Source: Umezawaea endophytica
Lineage (GTDB): Bacteria > Actinomycetota > Actinomycetes > Mycobacteriales > Pseudonocardiaceae
Direction: 5' to 3'
Assembly (NCBI RefSeq): GCF_025061645.1
Contig: NZ_JANYMP010000016.1
Location: 180,585-244,584, forward strand
DNA length: 64,000 bases
The notes under the pieces were generated by a model. The model was not told where the DNA came from. It searched no databases and saw nothing but the letters and a program-made list of their open reading frames with translations. The position numbers and the translations under genes were made by a program. How positions within the stretch are numbered: the first letter of the stretch is position 1; each line of letters begins with the position of its first letter. Shown piece by piece: positions 1-7,025 of the stretch.

Positions 1-661
1 CACCGAGCGGCAGTTCGGGGCGCGCGGGCTCGAAGCCGATCGACGGCGTGATGTGCGGCAGGACGTGGTCGCCAGCGAACAGCAGCGACGACTCCTGGTC
101 GACGAACACCACGTGCCCGGCCGTGTGGCCCGGCGTCGGCACGGTCGTCAGCACCCGTTTGGCCAGGTCGAGCCGGGTCTCCCCGGTCAGCCACTCGTCC
201 GGCTCCTCGTAGATCGCGGACGCCCTCACCTCCATCGGCACCGCGACCGCCGCCCACCGCGCGGCCAGGTCGGGGGCGCCCCACCGGCGCAGGTTCACCA
301 CCTGCCCCTCGGCGCGGCCCGCGATCACCCGTTCCAGCGACGGCTGCTCACCGAGCCCCAGCGCGACGCGCGTGCCGAACCGCCTCCGCAGCGCCACGGC
401 CATCGTGTAGTGGTCGCGGTGCATGTGGGTGACGAGGAACCGGTGGACGTCGGCGAAGCCGTACCCGAGGGTGTCGAGCGACGCCTCCAGCCGGTCGGTA
501 GCCTCGTCCAGCGCCCAGCCCGCGTCGATCATCACGACGCCGTCGCCGTCGTCGATCGCGTACACGTTCACCGTGTGCAGGCCGTCGTTCGGCAGCGGCA
601 GCGGGATCCGGAACACGCCCGGCGCCACCTCGAAGACACCTGGCTCCGTCCAGTCCGTCAT
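1..661 (-). CDS. MBL-fold metallo-hydrolase, C-terminus cut by window edge
   Basis: About 220 residues are visible. They begin at an ATG (661-659) and run off the left edge without a stop, so the C-terminus is missing. The metallo-beta-lactamase zinc signature HxHxDH is seen as HMHRDH, with H79, H81, D83 and H84. A later GDH triplet in a 'LLFAGDHVLPH' context and a 'TPGHTAGHVV' segment are the usual further metal ligands. The family covers glyoxalase II-like hydrolases and other thioester or lactone hydrolases. The substrate cannot be read from sequence. It has no signal peptide, so it is probably cytoplasmic. It lies 23 bp downstream of the GNAT gene on the same strand and could be co-transcribed with it. 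Confidence 0.85.
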   Translation of the reverse strand, partial: MTDWTEPGVFEVAPGVFRIPLPLPNDGLHTVNVYAIDDGDGVVMIDAGWALDEATDRLEASLDTLGYGFADVHRFLVTHMHRDHYTMAVALRRRFGTRVALGLGEQPSLERVIAGRAEGQVVNLRRWGAPDLAARWAAVAVPMEVRASAIYEEPDEWLTGETRLDLAKRVLTTVPTPGHTAGHVVFVDQESSLLFAGDHVLPHITPSIGFEPARPELPLG

Positions 662-684
662 GGTTACCGGACGGTAGCACGTGG

Positions 685-987
685 TCAGAGGCCGAAGTGG
701 GCGCGCCGGTCCTCCGGCACGAGGTCCAGGTACTCGGGGTGCTTCGAGATGTACCCCTTCACGAACGGGCACTGCGGCAGCACCGCGACCCCGACCCCGC
801 GGGCATCGTTCAGCGCGTGCTTGATCAGCGTCGACGCGAGCCCCTTGCCCGCGAACGCGTCGTCGATCACGGTGTGGGTGAACATGATCGAGCCCGAGGA
901 GCGCCGGTACTCGGCGTACCCGGCCAGGGCGCCGTCGTGCACGACCTCGTACCGGTGCAACTGCACGTTGTCCACCACGGTCGCCAT
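685..987 (-). CDS. Small GNAT-fold N-acetyltransferase (YjdJ/NATD1-like)
   Basis: A 100-residue protein whose length and sequence pattern match the short GCN5-related acetyltransferases of the YjdJ/NATD1 type. It has the acetyl-CoA binding strand-loop 'MFTHTVIDDAFAGKGLASTLIKHAL' (split here by its own R/G/K-x-G-x-A loop, GKGLAS) and the C-terminal segment 'PFVKGYISKHPEYLDLV' that is conserved in this small family. The ATG at 987 is preceded by GGAGG at good spacing. The acceptor substrate is unknown for most members. The start faces the oxidoreductase gene at 1092, leaving a 104-bp divergent promoter region. Confidence 0.85.
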   Translation of the reverse strand: MATVVDNVQLHRYEVVHDGALAGYAEYRRSSGSIMFTHTVIDDAFAGKGLASTLIKHALNDARGVGVAVLPQCPFVKGYISKHPEYLDLVPEDRRAHFGL

Positions 988-1091
988 GGGTTGACCTCCA
1001 CCTCGTCGCGGACACCTCGGGCGTCGGGTCGACGGTGATCATCTCCGGCGACCGGTCCGCCCACCGTAGCCCGGCGGGGCAGGATGGCACG

Positions 1092-2141
1092 ATGGACGTC
1101 TACCTGCTGATCCTCGGCGACCACTTGCCGGACCCGGTGACGGGTGCCGTCGTCAGCGAGGCCTCCCGGCTCCAGGCCGTCGTCGAGCAGGCGGTCGTGG
1201 CGGAGGGCGCGGGCTTCACCGGTGTCGCGATCGGCGAGCACCACTTCACCCGGTACATCGTGTCCGCGCCGGAACTGCTGCTCGCGACGATCGCCGCCCG
1301 CACGACGACGCTGCGCCTGTCGACCGGTGTGACCCTGCTCGCGCACCGCGACCCCGTGCTGGTCGCCGAGGAACTGGCGACGCTGGACGTGCTGTCCCTC
1401 GGTCGCGCGGAACTGGTCGTCGCGCGGGGCGTGTCACCGCGCACGGACGCGGTGTTCGGCATCCACTCCGACGAGCTGCGCGCCCGGTTCGACGAGAACC
1501 TGCGGCTGCTGCTGCGGTTGCTGGAGGAGTCGGACGTCACGTGGCAGGGCCGCTTCCGGCCGCCGCTGCAAGGCGTGACGACGACGCCCCGGCCGTTGCA
1601 GCGCCCGCACCCTCCAGTGTGGATCGGCAGCGGTTCCGCGGTGTCGGCGGACCTCGGTGCCGAACTCGGGATGCCGTTGATGCTGCCGAGCACGTTGCGC
1701 GACCCCGGAACGCACGTCCCGGTCGTGCAGCGGTACCGGGAAGCCATGGGGGACAAGGGTCGTGTCGCGCTGCCGAGCCACGTCTTCGTCGCACCGTCGT
1801 CGGCGGACGCCCGCGACCGGTGGCGGCCCTACCTCGGCGGGTACGCCACGTTCGCCGACCCGTGGCGTGGTGACGGCGACGTGGACGTGGACCTGCTGAT
1901 GGAGGGCGCGGCCGTGTGCGGCGACCCCGGCGAGGTCACCGCCCGGCTCAACGACCTGGCGGTTCTGCTGGACCTCGACGCCCACCTGGTGATGGTGGAC
2001 GTCGGCGGCCTGCCGCACGACGAGGTGCTCGACGCGATCAGGCTGTTCGGAGCCGAGGTCATACCCCGTTTGCATCGCGCGGATAGCCTGAGGCGAGGGA
2101 CCAAAGACTCTGTGGCGCAAGGGATCGCGGGAGCACAATAG
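1092..2141 (+). CDS. LLM class flavin-dependent oxidoreductase
   Basis: A bacterial-luciferase-like monooxygenase of about 349 residues. The N-terminal half shows the family pattern: an early hydrophobic strand 'YLLILGDHLPD', then 'GFTGVAIGEHHF', 'LLLATIAARTTTLRLSTGVTLLAHRDPVLVAEELATLDVLS' and 'GRAELVVARG', the TIM-barrel core that binds FMN or F420. A middle segment with 'PHPPVWIGSGS' is also typical. The reaction and substrate are not predictable. I chose the ATG at 1092 because the family N-terminus starts there (MDVYLLILG). The frame is open upstream to 1035 but that stretch looks non-coding. The last 20 residues, after 'EVIPRLHRADSL', look like an unstructured tail. Confidence 0.85.
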   Translation: MDVYLLILGDHLPDPVTGAVVSEASRLQAVVEQAVVAEGAGFTGVAIGEHHFTRYIVSAPELLLATIAARTTTLRLSTGVTLLAHRDPVLVAEELATLDVLSLGRAELVVARGVSPRTDAVFGIHSDELRARFDENLRLLLRLLEESDVTWQGRFRPPLQGVTTTPRPLQRPHPPVWIGSGSAVSADLGAELGMPLMLPSTLRDPGTHVPVVQRYREAMGDKGRVALPSHVFVAPSSADARDRWRPYLGGYATFADPWRGDGDVDVDLLMEGAAVCGDPGEVTARLNDLAVLLDLDAHLVMVDVGGLPHDEVLDAIRLFGAEVIPRLHRADSLRRGTKDSVAQGIAGAQ

Positions 2142-2236
2142 CCCGCGGAGCGTCCCTCGGCCGAGGAGGTTCGTCTCTGCCCTGCGTCACCTCCTCGTAC
2201 CGGGACGCCGACCCCCGTCCCGAGGAGCTGACGCAG

Positions 2237-4417
2237 ATGACCGTCATGGAACCGAACGCCGCGTACGCGGGCCAGGACCTCTCCTTCGACCAGCAGGTGG
2301 GCGCCGACGAAGCGGGCAGGGACCTGTACCACCAGATCACGACGGCGGACCCGAGCGGCCCGTTATCACCGGCAGGGCTGGACGAACGGCCTCCCGAACC
2401 CCACCTCACCGCCGACGAGGTGTTGCAGCGCATCGAATCCAGGACGCTGGAGCCCGAGGCGGCCTCGATCCCGATCCCGCTGCCCACGAGGGCGGCCAGC
2501 GGCAGGTACCGCTCGCCCGCGTTGGGATTCCAGCTCGAACTGCGCGTCGACGTCGACGGCCGACGGCCGCTGCGCAAGCTCAGCGGTGACTACTTCAGCG
2601 TTTCCGGCGCGACGACGACGTACTTCGGCTCGTGGACGGTCGACGCCGTCACGATCACGACGACACCGACGCTGGTCACCATCATCGGCACCGCCCGCAC
2701 CACGTGGACCACCACGTACACCGTCGCCAGGGTGACCATCCCGCGGGTCACGGTCTTCCAGCCCGCGCCGCCCGCGACGATCCGCTGGTCGACCCCGACC
2801 GGCACACCGGGCGCGACGTACGCGTGCTCCTGGGAGTCCGGCGCGTTCCGGACCGTCGAGCTGGAGCAGGACACCGAGGCGGGCGTCACCGCCTTCGCCT
2901 CGTACAACACGGGTTCGCTGCCGAGCGGCGGCCCCGCGCGGACGCTGAGCACCGCGGGCGCGTACGCCGAGGCGGGCGTGCAGATGGTCGACACCGGCGC
3001 GGGCAACGTGATCACCACGTCGAGCAGCCACATCTGGACGAACGCGAGCCTGCACAACGCGATGGTCGCCCACTTCTCGCGCTACCAGGAGCGGTCCCAG
3101 TTCAAGGTGTGGCTGCTGCACGCCATGCGGCACGAGCTGGGCGTCGGGCTGCGCGGCATCATGTTCGACCAGCAGGGGCTTCAGCGGCAGGGCTGCGCGA
3201 GCTTCTACCAGGCCATCTCCGCGGGCACGGCGGCGAACCTGCGCGAACAGCTCTACGTGAACACCCACGAGCTGGGCCACTGCTTCAACCTGTTCCACTC
3301 GTTCCACAAGACGTTCATGACGCCGCCGCTGCCGAACCGGCCGGGCAGCCTGTCGTGGATGAACTACCCGCAGAACTACGCCCCCGGCGGCGGTGCTCCC
3401 GGTGGCGCGGCGGCGTTCTGGGGCGCGTTCCCGTTCCAGTTCGACGACCTGGAGCTGGCGCACGTGCGGCACGGCTTCCGCAACAACGTGATCATGGGCG
3501 GCAACCCGTTCGGCACGGGCGCGGCGCTGGAGGCCGAGGACGGCTTCGCCGACCCGGTCCTCGACACCAGCGGGCTGGAGCTGCGGATCGCGGTCACCCC
3601 GGACCGACCGGTGCTCGGCACCCCGGTGGTGCTGGAGATCAAGCTGGTCGTCGAGCGCACCCAGCAGGTGCACCGGCGCGAGCAGCTCCACCCGAAGTAC
3701 CGCTTCGTGCAGGTCGCGATCAGCAGGCCGCGCGGCGACGTCGTCGTGCACCAGCCGCCCGTGAGCCACTGCGCCGTCCCCGACCTCGTGCTCGACGGGC
3801 ACGGCGAGTCGCAGCCGATCAGCGCGTACATCGGCTACGACGCGACGGTCGGGCAGATCTTCGAGGACCCCGGCACGTACCGGATCCGCGCGTCCTACGT
3901 CGCCCCCGACGGCTCGCTCATCGTGTCGAACGCGACGTCCGTGCGGATCGCCGCCCCGCGCACCGAGCAGTCCGAGCAGGTCGCCGACCTGCTGCTCACC
4001 GACCAGGCGGGCATGGCACTCACGCTGCTGGGCTCCGACTCGCGGTACCTGGCCGAGGGCACGCGCGCACTGGAAACAGTGGCCTCCGACTACGGCGACC
4101 ACCCGGCGGCCCTGTACGCGAAGCTGGCGCTCGGGATCAACGCGGCGCGGCCGTACACCGAGGTGCTGGAGAACGGCGAGGTGCGGACCAGGGAACGCGA
4201 CCTCGGGCGGGGCGAGAACCTGCTGCGGCAGGTGGTCGACGCCTCGCGCGGCGACGAAGGGGTCGACAACCTCACGGTGTACCAGGCGCTGGCGTACCTG
4301 TCGGACGCCTACCGCGGCGAGGGCGACGAGAACCGGGCGCAGGCGTTGAAGGAGGACGCGAGGCAGCTCGCGGAGTCCAAGAACGAGCCCGTGTCGGTGC
4401 TGAGGTCGTTGGAGTGA
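2237..4417 (+). CDS. Putative zinc metalloprotease with C-terminal helical/TPR-like region
   Basis: A 726-residue protein with an unmistakable extended zinc motif HELGHCFNLFH (H344, E345, H348, H354), the metzincin-type HExxHxxxxxH pattern. About 20 residues later comes the stretch 'NRPGSLSWMNYPQNY', whose Met may be the Met-turn. Residues 130-180 are rich in Thr/Val beta-strands. The region after about 590 is helical and repeats like tetratricopeptides ('ALAYLSDAYRGEGDENRAQALKEDARQLAE'). It begins MTVMEPNAAYAGQ and has no Sec or Tat signal or membrane segment, which is odd for a metzincin. An RBS (GAGGAG) sits 10 bp before the ATG. It overlaps the next gene by GTGA, so the two are translationally coupled. 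The specific function is unknown. Confidence 0.75.
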   Translation: MTVMEPNAAYAGQDLSFDQQVGADEAGRDLYHQITTADPSGPLSPAGLDERPPEPHLTADEVLQRIESRTLEPEAASIPIPLPTRAASGRYRSPALGFQLELRVDVDGRRPLRKLSGDYFSVSGATTTYFGSWTVDAVTITTTPTLVTIIGTARTTWTTTYTVARVTIPRVTVFQPAPPATIRWSTPTGTPGATYACSWESGAFRTVELEQDTEAGVTAFASYNTGSLPSGGPARTLSTAGAYAEAGVQMVDTGAGNVITTSSSHIWTNASLHNAMVAHFSRYQERSQFKVWLLHAMRHELGVGLRGIMFDQQGLQRQGCASFYQAISAGTAANLREQLYVNTHELGHCFNLFHSFHKTFMTPPLPNRPGSLSWMNYPQNYAPGGGAPGGAAAFWGAFPFQFDDLELAHVRHGFRNNVIMGGNPFGTGAALEAEDGFADPVLDTSGLELRIAVTPDRPVLGTPVVLEIKLVVERTQQVHRREQLHPKYRFVQVAISRPRGDVVVHQPPVSHCAVPDLVLDGHGESQPISAYIGYDATVGQIFEDPGTYRIRASYVAPDGSLIVSNATSVRIAAPRTEQSEQVADLLLTDQAGMALTLLGSDSRYLAEGTRALETVASDYGDHPAALYAKLALGINAARPYTEVLENGEVRTRERDLGRGENLLRQVVDASRGDEGVDNLTVYQALAYLSDAYRGEGDENRAQALKEDARQLAESKNEPVSVLRSLE

Positions 4418-4704
4418 CCGGACAACTGGAGGTCGAGCTCGGCACCGGGTTCGCCGACGACGACGTCGCGGTGTACCTGGACGGCACGGAGGTGTGGCGG
4501 CGCGGCGGGGTCACGACGAACTACTCGGTCGGTCTCGCCGACGTCGTCCGCATCCCCGCGGCGGCGGCCGGAACGCTGGAGGTCCGCGTGCGCGACAAGG
4601 CGCGGAGCAGGCGGATCGAACCCGGCGCCCACCGGCTGCGCGTCGACCTCGACCCCTCCGGGGCGCCGCGGATGGGCGACGCCCCGGAAGGTCCGGTCTT
4701 CTAG
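4414..4704 (+). CDS. Hypothetical 96-residue protein coupled to the metalloprotease
   Basis: It starts at a GTG that overlaps the protease stop codon (GTGA), a strong sign of a real coupled gene. Codon third positions remain G/C-rich to the stop. The sequence alternates short beta-like segments: 'GQLEVELGTGFADDDVAVYLDGTEVWRRGGVTTNYSV' is split by turns, and a later 'AGTLEVRVRDKARS' and 'HRLRVDLDPSG' repeat the same strand pattern. This suggests a small all-beta domain (Ig- or PEGA-like). There is no signal peptide, cysteine or membrane segment. A role as inhibitor, chaperone or substrate adaptor of the protease is inference only. Confidence 0.6.
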   Translation: MTGQLEVELGTGFADDDVAVYLDGTEVWRRGGVTTNYSVGLADVVRIPAAAAGTLEVRVRDKARSRRIEPGAHRLRVDLDPSGAPRMGDAPEGPVF

Positions 4705-4788
4705 TCCGGGCGACCCGCCCGGACGGTCTCACGGGCGCGGGGCGGTCACCGCGCCCGTGAGACCCCACCGCGGCCCAGCCCGGACTAG
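4701..4788. terminator. Nested bidirectional terminator between convergent genes
   Basis: There is an inner perfect 16-bp inverted repeat (4725-4740 with 4749-4764, 8-nt loop) inside an outer perfect 11-bp inverted repeat (4701-4711 with 4778-4788). The outer arms contain the TAG stops of both flanking genes (4702-4704 on plus, 4785-4787 on minus). No T-run follows, as is usual for actinobacterial hairpin terminators. Confidence 0.75.
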
Positions 4789-6839
4789 GCGAGGCTCCGC
4801 AACGATTCCGGCAGTGGTTCGGTGTGCAGCACGCCGAGCCGCTGCGTCGCGCGCGTCAGCGCCACGTACCGCTCCCCCGGCGTCATCCGGTGCGGTTCCA
4901 CGACCAGGACCGTGTCGAACTCCAGGCCCTTGGCCTCGCGCGGCGTGATCACCGGTCCGTCCAGCTCCACGCCCTCCGGCGCGATGACGGTGACCGTGCC
5001 CGCGTGCGGCTCGGCCAGCCTGCGGGCGAGCGCGGCGGGCAGGTCGTCGACCAGCTCGGCCCACGGCTCGATGCCGTTGTGCCGCACGGACCTCGGCGGC
5101 GTCGCGTCCGGGTCGACCTCGGCCAGCGCGGCGGCGGCGACGTCCATGATCTCGGCGGGCGTGCGGTAGTTGACCGCCAGCTCGCGGTAGAGCCACCGGT
5201 CGGCCGCGTACCTGTTCAGCATCCCGGCCCAGCTCCGGGCCCCCGCCGCGGACTGCCGCTGCGACAGGTCGCCGACGATCGTGAAGGACTTGCTTGGACA
5301 GCGGCGGAACAGCACCCGCCAGTCCATCTCGGACAGTTCCTGCGCCTCGTCGACCACGACGTGGCCGTAGGTCCACTCGCGGTCGGCCGCCGCGCGCTCG
5401 GCGAGGTAGCGGTGGTCGCGCTCGGTGTGCCGCTGGGCCAGGTGCTCGGCGTCGATCAGGTCGACCGCGCGCAGCACGTCCGGGTCCAGCGCCGGGTCCG
5501 TGTCGAGGATCTCCAGCACGCCCTGCGCGTACTCCTGCTCGGCCTTCTCCTCCTTGGGCTTCAAGGGCTTCTCGCCCAGCAGCTCGGCGGCCTCGTCCAG
5601 CAGCGGCACGTCCGACACCGTCCACGCCCTGCCGATCTCGCGGTGCAGCTCGGGCACGCCCAGCTCCGCGCAGCGCTCGGCGGACTCGTAGAACTCGGCC
5701 AGGAACCGGCGCGGGGTCAGCGCGGGCCACAGCACGTCGACCGCGGCGCGCAGCTCGCGGTGCGCGAACAGTTCCCGCCGCACGTCCCGCTTCACGCCGT
5801 CCCACGGCTCGTCGATCTCGGCCAGCGCCGCGTCGAGCAGCACGTCCACCAGCGCCTCGTGGAACACCGCGCGGGTGTGGTTGTGCAGCATCCCGGCCGC
5901 GCGGGCGATCGTGCGGGCCTTGTCCGCCAGCGCCGCGTCCAGGTCGATGACCGCGTGCTCCAGCTCGATCGGGATCGGCTCGTCCGGCAGTTCCTGCCGC
6001 TGCGCCACGGCGGCGCCGAGCACGTCCAGGACGTCCAGGCTCCCCTTGATCCGCTGCACCTCCGGCACGTCCTCGCGCACGGTCCGCAGCCTCGGCATCA
6101 GGTCGCCGGGCGACGCGAACACCACGTCGGTCTCGCCGAGGGACGGCAGGACGTTGCCGATGTAGCTCAGGAACCCCGAGTTCGGGCCGACGATCAGCAC
6201 ACCGCGCTTGGCGAGCCGGTCGCGCTGCGTATAGAGCAGGTAGGCGACGCGGTGCAGCGCGACGGCGGTCTTGCCGGTGCCGGGCCCGCCCTCGACCACC
6301 AGCACGCCCTGGTGGTCGAGCCGGATGATCTCGTCCTGCTCGGCCTGGATCGTCGCGACGATGTCCCGCATGGCCTCTTCGCGCGGCGCGTCCAGTGCGG
6401 CGTTCAGCGCGACTCCGTCCAGCTTCAGCTCGTCGTCGTGGAAGTCGTGCAGCCGCCTGCCGCGGGTGTGGAAGTGCCGCCGCCTGGTCAACCCCTCGGG
6501 AACCGCGGCCGTCGCCACGTAGAACGGCCGCGCGGCGGGCGCCCGCCAGTCCGTCAACAACGGCTCGTACTCGTCCCCCTCGTCGAACAACCCGACCCGC
6601 CCGATGTAGGTGCGGGTCCCGTCGACGTGGTCGGTCCGCCCGAAGCACAGCCCGTCGTCGGCGATCCGCAACCTGCTGAGCTGGTCGGACAACGTCCGCA
6701 CGGTCACCTCGCGCTGCCACCGCTGCGCACCCGTGTCCCCCAGCGCCTCCTCCAGCGCCCGCAACGCCACAGCCCGCTGGCCGTCCAGCTTCTCGTACAG
6801 GAATGCGACGCGTTCGCGTTCCGCGAGCAATTCCTCCAT
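4785..6839 (-). CDS. helR: HelR/HelD-type RNA polymerase recycling ATPase
   Basis: A 684-residue superfamily-1 (UvrD/Rep-like) ATPase. The N-terminal ~60 residues form the charged antiparallel helices expected for the arm that enters the RNA polymerase secondary channel ('LLAERERVAFLYEKLDGQ' and following). Walker A is GGPGTGKT at 184-191, motif II reads 'VVVDEAQELSEMDW', and later helicase motifs include 'VGDLSQRQ' and 'VALTRATQRLGVL'. Actinobacterial HelR removes stalled or rifamycin-bound polymerase and contributes to rifamycin tolerance. The length and arm fit that clade better than DNA-repair UvrD. Its ATG at 6839 lies in a relatively AT-rich divergent promoter region shared with the endoglycosidase gene. 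I could not convincingly find the rifamycin-associated element there. Confidence 0.85.
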   Translation of the reverse strand: MEELLAERERVAFLYEKLDGQRAVALRALEEALGDTGAQRWQREVTVRTLSDQLSRLRIADDGLCFGRTDHVDGTRTYIGRVGLFDEGDEYEPLLTDWRAPAARPFYVATAAVPEGLTRRRHFHTRGRRLHDFHDDELKLDGVALNAALDAPREEAMRDIVATIQAEQDEIIRLDHQGVLVVEGGPGTGKTAVALHRVAYLLYTQRDRLAKRGVLIVGPNSGFLSYIGNVLPSLGETDVVFASPGDLMPRLRTVREDVPEVQRIKGSLDVLDVLGAAVAQRQELPDEPIPIELEHAVIDLDAALADKARTIARAAGMLHNHTRAVFHEALVDVLLDAALAEIDEPWDGVKRDVRRELFAHRELRAAVDVLWPALTPRRFLAEFYESAERCAELGVPELHREIGRAWTVSDVPLLDEAAELLGEKPLKPKEEKAEQEYAQGVLEILDTDPALDPDVLRAVDLIDAEHLAQRHTERDHRYLAERAAADREWTYGHVVVDEAQELSEMDWRVLFRRCPSKSFTIVGDLSQRQSAAGARSWAGMLNRYAADRWLYRELAVNYRTPAEIMDVAAAALAEVDPDATPPRSVRHNGIEPWAELVDDLPAALARRLAEPHAGTVTVIAPEGVELDGPVITPREAKGLEFDTVLVVEPHRMTPGERYVALTRATQRLGVLHTEPLPESLRSLA

Positions 6840-7025
6840 GTGACGCCCGATCCTTTCGTGCTACAATAGATGCATAGGCGGCCGCATTCCAAAAAATGGG
6901 CCGACTTTCTATTCTCTCCCCTTTGTCAAGCCGGCGGGTTCGTCCTGTGCTGCTCGTCAAGGCCCATTGGTCGGGAACACCGTCCGTGAAACGCCCGTCT
7001 TGGATGGCCTTTCCCTTTCACTCCA
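6840..7025. promoter_or_regulatory. AT-rich divergent promoter region, helR / GH85
   Basis: A 186-bp gap noticeably richer in A/T than its surroundings. On the minus strand a TTGACA hexamer lies at 6929-6924, but no good -10 is at standard distance. On the plus strand TACAAT occurs near 6862. I regard it as promoter DNA for both genes without assigning start sites. Confidence 0.4.

Noticed and set aside
4729..6960. Long alternative minus-strand frame over helR
   Set aside because: Arg/Ala/Gly-rich shadow; the 4785-6839 frame carries all helicase motifs.
6840..7025. Rifamycin-associated element in the helR promoter
   Set aside because: I saw only partial repeats of TCAAG-type sequence and do not trust my memory of the consensus enough to call it.
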